From NCBI GenBank assembly GCA_937995335.1, contig CALKIH010000022.1, positions 62,001 to 126,000 of the forward strand: a stretch of 64,000 bases of DNA, read 5' to 3'. Under the pieces are notes generated by a model that was given only the letters and a program-made list of their open reading frames with translations, was not told the origin of the DNA and ran no database searches. Shown here in pieces: positions 20,069-28,061 of the stretch (its first letter is position 1; the number at the start of each line of letters is the position of its first letter). The DNA comes from UBA2357 sp002344625. Lineage in GTDB: Bacteria; Pseudomonadota; Gammaproteobacteria; Burkholderiales; Rhodocyclaceae. The position numbers were made by a program, and so were the translations under genes.

Positions 20069-21748
20069 TCACTCCGGGGGCTCGAACCTTGCATCGATGA
20101 GGTTCGGCGCCCCCGGGGCGGCCGGCGGATCGTCGATCGGCGCCGAGAATTGCTCGGCGAGCGTTGTGGTCAGCTCGTGCATCGCGCCGAGCGCCGTCCG
20201 GGGTGGTTCGAGGCCGCGCACGAAGCCGGCGGCTTCGAGCCGCGCGCCGAGCACCGGATTGTTGCTGATCACGTGTACCGGCACGTCCCACGGTGCGCCC
20301 GGGCCGGTCACCGCACCGATCGGCTGGTGGTCGCCGATCAGGATGATGACCAGGTCGGGGTCCGCGCGTTGCAGCAGGAAGTGCGCGATCCATTCGAACT
20401 TGTAGCGCAGCGATTCGATGTAGGCGGCCGTGGGCGCCGTCCAGTCTCCCGGCCGGGCGATTGCGGCGGCGATCTCGGCCGGGGTGTAGCCGTCCGGGCG
20501 CGTGACGCGCGCCCAGTCGTCGACATAGGGGGGAACCGGGCGAAAGGGCGCATGCGTCGTCACCGTCGGGAAGACCACCAGGCGCGGCGGCCGTTGTGCG
20601 GCCTGTGCGCCCCGCGACAGTTCCTGCGCATCGAGCAAGGCCATCGCCGCCTGGTCGGGCACCTGCCAGTAGCCGAACGCAGGGCCTTCGTAGCCGATCG
20701 AACCGAGGTCCGCGTAGCGGTCGAAACGGTAGAAGCTGCCCTCCGGCCACGGCCGCTGAATGCCCGGCATCCACGCGACGGTGCGATAGCCGTGGCGGGA
20801 AAAATGGCTGACCAGGCTCGGCCTGCGCGTCGTGAGCAGTGCCGCGTAGTGATCGGGGTTGGCGGTGTCGATGCCGGTCAGCAGGGCTGCATGGGCGAGC
20901 CACGAGGCGCCGCCAAAGGTCGGCGAGCGTACGCGCGCCGACACCACCATGCGGCCGCTTGCCGCGATCGCCTGGCCGAGGGCGGTGCGCGAGGCCGCGA
21001 CCGCGCTGGTGATGTGGGGCGCGTCGAAGGTGATCGCGCCGTAGGCTTCGGAAAACAGGATCAGCACGTCCGCGCCGGCGAGTACCGCCAGGTTGCCGTC
21101 GAACGCCGGACCGGGCGCCAGCGTCGCGTCGTTCGCGCGATTCGATATCGACGCCGACAGCATCCGCGCCTGCTCGACGAGGGTCCCGCTCACCGGCCTG
21201 GCGAAGAACCTGTCGGTCGTGACACCGAGACCAGGCGCGGCAAGCCAGGCCGCGGTGGTCGCGATGGCGACGGCCAGTGTGCCGCGCCGTGGCAGCGTTG
21301 CGGCCAGTCCGGAGCCGAGCATGCCGATCAGCATGCGCACGCCCGCGAACAGGATGACCAGTGAAAGCGCGCAAACCGACAGCCAGCCGGCCAGCGCGCC
21401 CCATTGCCCGTCCGCGCCGGCCATGCGCAGAAGCTGCCAGACATGCTGGGTGTCCCAGTAAACGTTGACCCGCCGCCCGAGCAGCGCCGGCACGCTGATG
21501 TCGATGTAGCGCAGCATCACCCACAGGCTCGCGATTGCCGCGACGCCGTTGCGCATGCGTGCCGACGGGGCGCCGTAGCGAGCGATCCAGGCGGCGAGCG
21601 CGACCACCCCCAGCACCAGCTCGATCGACACCCGGGCATCGACCACGATGCCGAGGCCCGGCCAGCGATTGCCCATCGTGAGCAGGGTGTTGAGCAGCAG
21701 CACGGGCAACACCACGCGGGCAAGCGCTTGCCAGCGCGAGCGCATCAT
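20069..21748 (-). CDS. Membrane sulfatase/LtaS-like phosphatase-superfamily protein
   Basis: About 559 residues. Hydrophobic helices fill roughly residues 10-170, then an extracytoplasmic domain of the alkaline phosphatase superfamily follows. Motifs seen: DVLILFSEAYG (metal-binding start), SPTFGGASWLAH with the likely nucleophile Thr or Ser, TVTTHAPF, and IILIGDHQP (metal-binding Asp-His). This is the pattern of lipoteichoic acid synthase-like and phosphoglycerol/phosphoethanolamine transferase enzymes, which move head groups from phospholipids on the outer face of the membrane. Start is ATG at 21748, with a GTG two codons earlier. It is divergent from the creatininase gene and opens the unusual 20-30 kb cluster. 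Substrate unknown. Confidence 0.7.
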   Translation of the reverse strand: MMRSRWQALARVVLPVLLLNTLLTMGNRWPGLGIVVDARVSIELVLGVVALAAWIARYGAPSARMRNGVAAIASLWVMLRYIDISVPALLGRRVNVYWDTQHVWQLLRMAGADGQWGALAGWLSVCALSLVILFAGVRMLIGMLGSGLAATLPRRGTLAVAIATTAAWLAAPGLGVTTDRFFARPVSGTLVEQARMLSASISNRANDATLAPGPAFDGNLAVLAGADVLILFSEAYGAITFDAPHITSAVAASRTALGQAIAASGRMVVSARVRSPTFGGASWLAHAALLTGIDTANPDHYAALLTTRRPSLVSHFSRHGYRTVAWMPGIQRPWPEGSFYRFDRYADLGSIGYEGPAFGYWQVPDQAAMALLDAQELSRGAQAAQRPPRLVVFPTVTTHAPFRPVPPYVDDWARVTRPDGYTPAEIAAAIARPGDWTAPTAAYIESLRYKFEWIAHFLLQRADPDLVIILIGDHQPIGAVTGPGAPWDVPVHVISNNPVLGARLEAAGFVRGLEPPRTALGAMHELTTTLAEQFSAPIDDPPAAPGAPNLIDARFEPPE

Positions 21749-21834
21749 CGCCACGGCGCGCGTCCTTGGGTAGGATGCGTCAACGTGCGCGGCGCCTGTC
21801 CGGCGCGCCCCCCCCAGGCATGGAACTCGAACCG

Positions 21835-22668
21835 ATGACTTCTTTCACTTCGACCCGGTGGCAGGACCTGACGCCACACGGCATCGCCGCGCTCGCGGCG
21901 CGTGATGCCGTCGCGGTGCTGCCGCTGGCCGCGATCGAGCAGCACGGCGAACACTTGCCGTTGTCGACCGATCTCGACATCGCGCTCGGGCTCGTCGATG
22001 CGGCTCTCGCGCGTGTGAGTTCCGACGTGCCGGTGGTGGTACTGCCCGCATTGGCCGTGGGCCTCAGTCTCGAGCACCGCCACTTCGGCGGCACGCTCAG
22101 GCTCAGCCCCGAAACCGCCCTCGCCACGCTGGTCGAACTGGGCGATTGTGTCGCGCGCGCGGGCTTGCGGCGGCTGGTGCTGGTGAATAGCCATGGCGGC
22201 AACAAGGCGCTGGTCGATCTGGCTGCGCTCAAACTGCGCGCGCAGTGGCGGATGCTGGTGGTGCGGGCGAACTACTTCCGGTTTCCGCCGCCGCCCGGCG
22301 CGTTGCCGGCCGAGGAGTTGCGCCACGGGCTGCACGGCGGGGCGCTCGAGACCGCGATGATGCTGCATCTCGCACCGCACAAGGTGCGCACCGACGCATG
22401 CGCCGATGTTCGCGGCCTGGGGCACGACATGGCGGAACGCGGATTGCACCTGGGCCCGGAGGGCGAGGCGGGCTTCGCCTGGATGGCGGAAGACCTGCAT
22501 CCGTCCGGCACCGTCGGCAACGCGCTGCTCGCCAGCGCCGAACTGGGCGAGCGGCTGGTGCGGCACTACGCCGCGATGCTCGCCGGACTCATCGGCGAAG
22601 CGCGGGCCTTCGATCTGAGCCGCTTCGATTCTTCGCGCGGCCCGGGCGGTCACGATCGCGAACGCTGA
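21835..22668 (+). CDS. Creatininase-family amidohydrolase
   Basis: A 277-residue member of the creatininase/formamide hydrolase superfamily. Metal-binding motifs are complete: AAIEQHGEHLPLSTD (Glu35, His37, Asp46), LVNSHGGN, and HGGALETAMM. Family members include creatininase, MftE of mycofactocin synthesis and ArfB, the archaeal deformylase that acts on FAPy nucleotide in riboflavin and F420 synthesis. Because the neighbours are a GTP cyclohydrolase II and a RibD-type reductase, a role on a GTP-derived pyrimidine is more likely than creatinine breakdown; this is inference. The ATG at 21835 has GGAA at 21822-21825; an in-frame ATG at 21820 is the alternative. The 3' end overlaps the convergent ribA-like gene by 19 bases. 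Confidence 0.82.
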   Translation: MTSFTSTRWQDLTPHGIAALAARDAVAVLPLAAIEQHGEHLPLSTDLDIALGLVDAALARVSSDVPVVVLPALAVGLSLEHRHFGGTLRLSPETALATLVELGDCVARAGLRRLVLVNSHGGNKALVDLAALKLRAQWRMLVVRANYFRFPPPPGALPAEELRHGLHGGALETAMMLHLAPHKVRTDACADVRGLGHDMAERGLHLGPEGEAGFAWMAEDLHPSGTVGNALLASAELGERLVRHYAAMLAGLIGEARAFDLSRFDSSRGPGGHDRER

Positions 22669-23798
22669 CCGGGGGTCGGCCCCACCGCAATCACGGGTTC
22701 ATCCTGCTCGTTCAGCAACTCGTGCAGCCAGTGTCCGTGGCGATCGGCCTTGGTGCTGAGATAGCGCTGGTTGTGGTCGGTGAGCAGGCCGAACAGCGGC
22801 TGGCGGTCGGCGACGTCGATGCCGGCGTCGACCAACGCCTTGATCTTGGCCGGATTGTTGGTCAGCAGGTTGATGCGCGACACCCCGAGTGCTTCGAGCA
22901 TCTCGTGCGCGATGCCGAAGTCCCGTTCGTCCTTGCTGAAGCCGATCACCTGGTCGGCGTCGATGGTGTCGAGTCCTTCGTCCTGCAGGCGGTAGGCGCG
23001 GAACTTGTTACCGAGGCCGATGCCGCGGCCTTCCTGCGAAAGGTACAGCAGGACCCCGCCGCCCTGCGCGCTGATCGAGGCGATGCCGCGCTGCAGTTGC
23101 TCGCCGCAGTCGCAGCGCTGGCTGCCGAACACGTCGCCGGTGAGGCAGGACGAATGCAGCCGCACCGGCACCGGTTGCGGCCAGTCGGCCGGCTCGCCGA
23201 TCACGACCGCGATATGCTCGTGAATACCGCTGGATTCGCGAAACAGCACGAACCTGCAGTCGCCCGCCAGTTCGAGCGGCACGCGTGCGTCGCTGACGCG
23301 AATCAGGCGGTTGCGCCGCCCCGAGCACAACTCGGTTGCCTCGATGGTCGAGACCGCAAGGATATGGCCGTCGCACACCTGTTCCGCCACCGCCTCGCGG
23401 CGCTTGGCCGCAACTGGCGCGATGACCGCGGCCGGCAGCATCTGGGCATGGCGCAACAACTGCACCGCGACCCGTTCGGCCGCCGTCGGGCTGCGAGTCT
23501 GGGCGCCGGCCGGGATCCGCTCATGGCGGGCGGACGCCAGCCGCTGCAGGGCGGCGGCGGTGGGGAAGGGGGCGAGCACCAGTGCGGCGGCCTCGTCGGC
23601 GATCGCATGGCCGATGCTGGCAAGACGATGGCGGGTCAGGGACAGCGCCAGCGGGCCGCCGGCCAGCGCCTGCAGGTCGGCGAGATTCGCATCGTTGAGG
23701 CCTTCGACGGGGTGAACCAGGGTTTCGGCATCCTTGTCGCGGAGCAGAACCGGCAGTCCGCGGCGCAGATCGAAGATGGCACGCTCGGCTTGGCGCAT
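22650..23798 (-). CDS. ribA: GTP cyclohydrolase II with N-terminal extension
   Basis: A 382-residue protein. Residues about 165-375 are GTP cyclohydrolase II, with zinc ligands Cys218, Cys229 and Cys231 in SSCLTGDVFGSQRCDCG, the catalytic QEGRGIGL block, and LLTNNP. Tyr269 in KFRAYRLQD matches Escherichia coli RibA Tyr105, the residue replaced by Met in a Streptomyces paralogue that stops at the formylated intermediate; its presence here suggests full activity. Residues 1-160 resemble no DHBP synthase motif I can see. The start at 23798 has GGAAA ahead. It lies 69 bases from a divergent RibD-type reductase, not in a complete riboflavin operon, so it may be a paralogue dedicated to this cluster. 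Confidence 0.88.
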   Translation of the reverse strand: MRQAERAIFDLRRGLPVLLRDKDAETLVHPVEGLNDANLADLQALAGGPLALSLTRHRLASIGHAIADEAAALVLAPFPTAAALQRLASARHERIPAGAQTRSPTAAERVAVQLLRHAQMLPAAVIAPVAAKRREAVAEQVCDGHILAVSTIEATELCSGRRNRLIRVSDARVPLELAGDCRFVLFRESSGIHEHIAVVIGEPADWPQPVPVRLHSSCLTGDVFGSQRCDCGEQLQRGIASISAQGGGVLLYLSQEGRGIGLGNKFRAYRLQDEGLDTIDADQVIGFSKDERDFGIAHEMLEALGVSRINLLTNNPAKIKALVDAGIDVADRQPLFGLLTDHNQRYLSTKADRHGHWLHELLNEQDEPVIAVGPTPGQRSRS

Positions 23799-23867
23799 GA
23801 GGGTTTTTCCTGTGTGGCGGGTGATTTCTGTGGCAGCCTTGGTGATGCCATGTTCAGGGGTTGAAGC

Positions 23868-24734
23868 ATGTCGGACCGACATTTTACTGAAACACGGGCC
23901 TGGACGCTGATTGGCGAGGTACTCGGCGCCGATTGGGGCGAGCGGCGTTCGCGCTTGTTCGCTCATCCGGACGGTGCGATTGAGATCACCGCCGATGGCG
24001 AATGGTTCAGCTCCACGGCGATCGGCGGCGCCGCGCGCCAGCTTCTCGACGTGTTCGTGCCGCTGGTGGCGGGGGCCCGGCCGCTCGCGATCGCTCAGCT
24101 CGGCCAGAGCCTGGATGGCCGCATCGCCACCGAGAATGGCGCCTCGCACTACATCAACGGCGAGCCGGCCCGCGTGCACCTGCATCGCCTGCGCGCGATC
24201 GTCGATGCGGTGGTTGTGGGGGTCGGAACCCTCAACGCCGACGACCCGCAACTGACCGTGCGCCATGCCGACGGCCCCAACCCGGCGCGGGTGGTGCTTG
24301 ATCCGCGCGCGCGTGCAAACCCGGCCTGCCGCGTATTCTACGACGGCCTGGCACCGGTATGGCATGTCGTCGCGGCGGCCGGGGCGGATCCTCCAGCCGG
24401 CCGGCCCGGCGGGCGGGTGGCACGGATCCCGGTCGTGGCGGCGGGCGGGGGGTTCGATCCCGCGGCGGTATTGGCGGCGCTTGCCGCCCGGGGCATGCGG
24501 AGGGTCCTGATCGAGGGTGGCGGGATCACCGTCTCGCGATTCGTGTCCGCCGCCGTGCTCGACCGGCTGCACCTGATGGTCGCGCCGATGTTGATCGGTT
24601 CGGGACGGCCGGGCCTGGTGCTGCCGCCGGTGGCGACGCTCGACGACGCACTGCGGCCGCGCTGCCGGCGCTTCGCATGCGGGCCGGACAGCCTTTTCGA
24701 TCTCGAATTCGAACACGTCGTGCGGGGTGGCTAG
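23868..24734 (+). CDS. RibD C-terminal-type reductase (stand-alone)
   Basis: A 288-residue protein. The C-terminal 220 residues match the RibD reductase/dihydrofolate reductase-like fold: AQLGQSLDGRIATENG, VVGVGTLNADDPQLTVR and LIEGGGITVSRF. It should reduce the ribose of a ribosylaminopyrimidine to ribitol using NADPH. The N-terminal 70 residues do not look like the usual RibD deaminase: no zinc-binding HAE and PCxxC motifs are present. Thus it is a reductase without deaminase, like archaeal ArfC. It is divergent from the GTP cyclohydrolase II gene, so the two probably share control. Its stop overlaps the convergent flippase-like gene by 4 bases. Confidence 0.82.
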   Translation: MSDRHFTETRAWTLIGEVLGADWGERRSRLFAHPDGAIEITADGEWFSSTAIGGAARQLLDVFVPLVAGARPLAIAQLGQSLDGRIATENGASHYINGEPARVHLHRLRAIVDAVVVGVGTLNADDPQLTVRHADGPNPARVVLDPRARANPACRVFYDGLAPVWHVVAAAGADPPAGRPGGRVARIPVVAAGGGFDPAAVLAALAARGMRRVLIEGGGITVSRFVSAAVLDRLHLMVAPMLIGSGRPGLVLPPVATLDDALRPRCRRFACGPDSLFDLEFEHVVRGG

Positions 24735-25693
24735 CGCGGCGGCGAAGCCCGAGCCGTGGCGGCGTGGCGGTAGTCCGCTACCAGCGCCCAGGCGCCGGGC
24801 AGCGTCGATATCAGCACCACGGCACCATAGGTGACCGAGATCGCGACGCCCTGGGCCGGTTCCAGGCCTGCGATCCCCCAGGTCAGCGCCGCGGCACCTT
24901 CGCGCACGCCCCAGCCGGCGATCGAAACCGGAATCGCCATCGCCAGCAGCACGAGCGTCAGCAATGGCGCCAGGACCGGGACGGGGGTCGGGTCGCCGAT
25001 CGCGCGGGCGCAGCACATGAACACGGCGACATAGCTTGCGACCACCAGCAAGGAGGCGAGCGCCTGACGGGGCCATACGCGCGCGGCCAGCAAGCCGCGT
25101 CCGATGTCCCGCGCGAAACGCCGCAACGGGGCCGCAGGGTGGCGGATCAGCAGCACCAGCGCGGCCGACGCGCCCACGGCTGCGAGCAGCGTCAGACCCG
25201 GTGGCAGGCCGTCCCAGCCGTGCGCCAGGGCGGCGAACAGGTCGGCCGCCAATGCCGGCGAAAGAGACAAGGCCAGCACGGCGGAGACCAGCAGCGCCAG
25301 CTGGCCGGCGGCACGCTCGATCAGGACCGCGTGCCAGGCCTCGCGCGTGCTCGGCTGCGCGCGCGCATGCCGCCACGCGCGTGCGGCGTCGCCGAGCACA
25401 CCGCCGGGGGCCAACTGGTTCACGAAGCTGCCAAGGTAGTATTCCCGCACCGCCTCGCCGAATGGCAGCGCCGCACCGAGGCGGTCGGCGGTGAGCTGCC
25501 AGCGCCAGGCCGACAGCAGCACCTGCGGTACGCTGATCGCGACCGCGAGCACGATCCAGCCGGGCGATACCACGTCGATCCGCGCCAGCAGCTCGTCCGG
25601 CTCCACCCACCCGGCGATCACGATCAACAGGCCACAGCTGATGGCCAGTCTGAGGAAAGGCGCGAGCCGCCGTATCGGCGCACGCGCGTTCAT
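24731..25693 (-). CDS. Flippase-like membrane protein (lysylphosphatidylglycerol synthase TM family)
   Basis: A 320-residue integral membrane protein with about eight helices and the family signatures YYLGSFVNQLAPGGVLGDAAR near residue 85-105 and PVSIAGWGVREGAA near 255. The UPF0104/LPG-synthase transmembrane family occurs as the N-terminal flippase part of MprF and alone beside glycosyltransferases, where it is suspected to move or handle lipids. It is the last gene of a minus-strand operon: its ATG overlaps the methyltransferase stop by 4 bases. A role with a lipid-linked product of the neighbouring glycosyltransferase is inferred. Confidence 0.78.
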   Translation of the reverse strand: MNARAPIRRLAPFLRLAISCGLLIVIAGWVEPDELLARIDVVSPGWIVLAVAISVPQVLLSAWRWQLTADRLGAALPFGEAVREYYLGSFVNQLAPGGVLGDAARAWRHARAQPSTREAWHAVLIERAAGQLALLVSAVLALSLSPALAADLFAALAHGWDGLPPGLTLLAAVGASAALVLLIRHPAAPLRRFARDIGRGLLAARVWPRQALASLLVVASYVAVFMCCARAIGDPTPVPVLAPLLTLVLLAMAIPVSIAGWGVREGAAALTWGIAGLEPAQGVAISVTYGAVVLISTLPGAWALVADYRHAATARASPPR

Positions 25694-26586
25694 GGCCGCT
25701 CGGCGGGCCAGGTGTCGGCCGGACACGCAAACAGGTCGGTATGGCCGAGTTCGAGCGTCAACCCCGCTTGCGCGAGGCGGGGTACGCGGCGTGCATGCCA
25801 GTCCGCGATCTGGTCGGCCGCCGCGGGCGTTTGCTCGAGTGCCGCGTCGCGCCAGCCGTCGAGCACGGCGCGGGCGAGTTCGGCCTGAGGCCCGTCGCCG
25901 AGCCGCAGGCGCCAGGGGCTGGGTGCCTGCAGCACGCGGTATCCGCGCGCGCGCAGCAGGCCGGCGAGACACGCTACCGCATCGGGTCCGAGTGCGCCGC
26001 CCATGCCCTTGTCGCGGCGCTGGTGAGCGTTGAAGGCGGCGCGTACCTGCGCGTCGGCCGGATCGACGTCGTCGCCGCCGGCGTCGCTGAAGCGCCAGTT
26101 GCCATCCACGCTCAATGCGACCAGCGTGGCGGCGCCGGACCGCGCCAGCGCCCGCGCGAACCGGGACAGCCAGTCCGCGCTGACGAGATCGATCAAGGCC
26201 GACGCGGAAACCAGGTCGAAGCCGTGTAGATCGTCGTCCCGAAGATCGTCGAGGGCGCGGGTCAGCGGTACAAACCGCGCTGGGCTGCCGTCCGCGGCGC
26301 GGGACTCGAGGCCGTTGGCGCACGCGCGTTCGAGCAGCGCCGCATCGTGGTCGATCAGTTGCCACCGCTGCGGCCCCGGCAGGCGCGGTGCCAGAAAGCG
26401 CGCATTGTTGCCGCTGCCGGCGCCGAGATCGGCGAGGTGCAACGGACGCCGCGAGCTGCGGCGGGCATCGAGCCAGCGGGCCGCGAGCGCGGTGACTGCG
26501 TCGGCGCGCGCGGCGGCGTCGGCCGGTGCGCGCAAGGCCAGCCAGTCGGCGCCGAACCGTGCCTCGGGATGGGGCGCCGTGCTCAT
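25690..26586 (-). CDS. Class I SAM-dependent methyltransferase
   Basis: A 298-residue protein with the SAM-binding glycine motif ADLGAGSGNNARFL (about residues 52-65), a following acidic post-I segment (LIDHDAALLERA) and a motif-IV region (FDLVSASALIDLV). The pattern is a Rossmann-like small-molecule methyltransferase; no DNA or RNA methyltransferase signature is seen. The ATG overlaps the glycosyltransferase stop (ATGA) and the 3' end overlaps the flippase-like gene, so these three are translated together. The acceptor is unknown; a pyrimidine, pterin or sugar made by the cluster is a reasonable guess. Confidence 0.78.
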   Translation of the reverse strand: MSTAPHPEARFGADWLALRAPADAAARADAVTALAARWLDARRSSRRPLHLADLGAGSGNNARFLAPRLPGPQRWQLIDHDAALLERACANGLESRAADGSPARFVPLTRALDDLRDDDLHGFDLVSASALIDLVSADWLSRFARALARSGAATLVALSVDGNWRFSDAGGDDVDPADAQVRAAFNAHQRRDKGMGGALGPDAVACLAGLLRARGYRVLQAPSPWRLRLGDGPQAELARAVLDGWRDAALEQTPAAADQIADWHARRVPRLAQAGLTLELGHTDLFACPADTWPAERP

Positions 26587-27632
26587 GAGCGGGTTTGCGC
26601 CAGGGCATGGGCGAACCGGGCGCTCGCGCTCGCCCAGTCGTCGAGCCGGCCGCGTGCCGCCCGGGCGCCCGCGCGCAGCGTCCGGCGCAAGGTGTCGTCT
26701 TCGAGAAAGCGGCGTAGCGCTGAGCCGAGCTGGCCGGCGTCACCTGGCGCGACCGCGATGCCGGCCGATGCGGGCACGGTGTCGATCAGTGCGCCGCCGG
26801 TGGTGGTGATCACGGGCAGGCCATGCGCGAGCGCTTCGGTGACCACCATGCCGTAACCCTCGTAGAGCGAGGGCAGGACGAACACGTCGGCATTCAGGTA
26901 GCGTTCTTGCAGCGCCGAGGGGCTGAGTTCGCCGACCAGGCCGATCTTGTCCCGCAGTCCGGCGGCTTCGATCGCGTCGGCCACGGCACGCGCCTGGGCC
27001 GGATCGCGCGACAGGCTACCGACCAGTTCGCAGGTCCAGGCGTGATCCCGCAGCCGGCCGAGCGCCTCGACGAGCACGGTATGTCCCTTGCGTGGAACGA
27101 GCGTGGCGACGCACAGCATGTGGGGGGCGCGCCGATCGGCGGGCGCGAGCGCGGCGGCGGCGGCGCCCGGTTCGACCACGTGGATGCGCTCGGCCGCGAC
27201 GCCGAAGTCGGCCAGCCGGCGGGCGGTGAAGCGGCTGGTCGTGACGACGCTGCGGGCGCAGGCGAGCGCGGCCTGTTCGCTGGCGAACAGCGTCGCACGG
27301 GTGGCCGAGGCGAGGCCGCTCTCGTCGGCGAGCGGATGATGCACCAGCGCGGTGATCGCCAGGCGCCGGGCATGGGCGGTCGCGACTTCGGGCAGTCCGC
27401 CCAGCGCCAGTCCGTCGATGACGACCTGCGTGCCCGGCGCATGCGCGCGCAGGCATGCGTCCAGGGCGCGGCGTGCGGTGCCGTCGACGACCGGGAAGCG
27501 GCCCGGCAGTCCGCTCACGTCGACGCGCCAGCCGAGCGCGCGCAGGCCCGACACGATCTCGGCGTCATAGCGATAGCCACCCGTGCATTGCCCGGGATGG
27601 CCGGCCACGACGAAACCGCACGCGGGTTTCAC
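26583..27632 (-). CDS. Glycosyltransferase family 4 protein
   Basis: A 349-residue GT-B glycosyltransferase. The N-terminal acceptor domain begins VKPACGFVVAGHP. The C-terminal nucleotide-sugar domain has LCVATLVPRKGHTVLVEAL, LVGSL, and the EX7E motif in YEGYGMVVTEALAHGLP, as in the retaining GT4 family. The start is GTG at 27632, overlapping the PTPS-like stop in a GTGA; the open frame continues 21 codons upstream but without a start in keeping with the overlap pattern. Donor and acceptor are unknown. No polysaccharide locus surrounds it, which points to glycosylation of a small molecule or lipid. Confidence 0.82.
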   Translation of the reverse strand: MKPACGFVVAGHPGQCTGGYRYDAEIVSGLRALGWRVDVSGLPGRFPVVDGTARRALDACLRAHAPGTQVVIDGLALGGLPEVATAHARRLAITALVHHPLADESGLASATRATLFASEQAALACARSVVTTSRFTARRLADFGVAAERIHVVEPGAAAAALAPADRRAPHMLCVATLVPRKGHTVLVEALGRLRDHAWTCELVGSLSRDPAQARAVADAIEAAGLRDKIGLVGELSPSALQERYLNADVFVLPSLYEGYGMVVTEALAHGLPVITTTGGALIDTVPASAGIAVAPGDAGQLGSALRRFLEDDTLRRTLRAGARAARGRLDDWASASARFAHALAQTRS

Positions 27633-28027
27633 AGTGGGGCTGCGTAGCTCGCCCAGGCGACATGGGATTCGTGCAAGGTGACCTCGAGCCCGCACAGCCC
27701 GGCGGCGCCCGGCCCCAGCGCGCCTGCGCGGATCGCGGCGGACATGCGGTCGAAGATCACCCGCGCCAGATACTCGGTGGTGGTGTTGCGCCCGCGGAAC
27801 ACCGGTTCGTCGTCGAGATTGCGGAAGTTAAGCGGCTCGAGCACCTGGCGCAAAACCTGGCTGGCAAGTCCGATATCGACGATCAGGCCGTCCGCATCGA
27901 GTTCCTGCCGCCGGAAGGCGAGATCCACGATGTAGGTGGCGCCATGCACCCGCTGCGCGGGGCCGAAGACTTCGCCCGTGAAGCTGTGGGCGATCATGAT
28001 GTGGTCGCGGACGTTGAGTGTGTACAT
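27629..28027 (-). CDS. 6-pyruvoyl-tetrahydropterin synthase-like protein with altered active site
   Basis: A 132-residue protein with the T-fold pattern of PTPS/QueD: a first zinc-type His14 in IAHSF, His28 in VHGATYIVDL, and a conserved substrate Glu85 in NTTTEYLA. Three usual features are missing. The catalytic Cys normally found before the HGH motif is absent. HGH has become HGA, losing one zinc ligand. The LDHxxLN catalytic Asp-His has become LEPLN. The protein probably does not run the standard pterin reaction. AAGG lies ahead of the ATG. It is the second gene of the minus-strand operon, 34 bases after the dehydrogenase and overlapping the glycosyltransferase start. Confidence 0.8.
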   Translation of the reverse strand: MYTLNVRDHIMIAHSFTGEVFGPAQRVHGATYIVDLAFRRQELDADGLIVDIGLASQVLRQVLEPLNFRNLDDEPVFRGRNTTTEYLARVIFDRMSAAIRAGALGPGAAGLCGLEVTLHESHVAWASYAAPL

Positions 28028-28061
28028 GGGCCTTGGTGCCTGTGATCGAAAGGGGGGCGGG

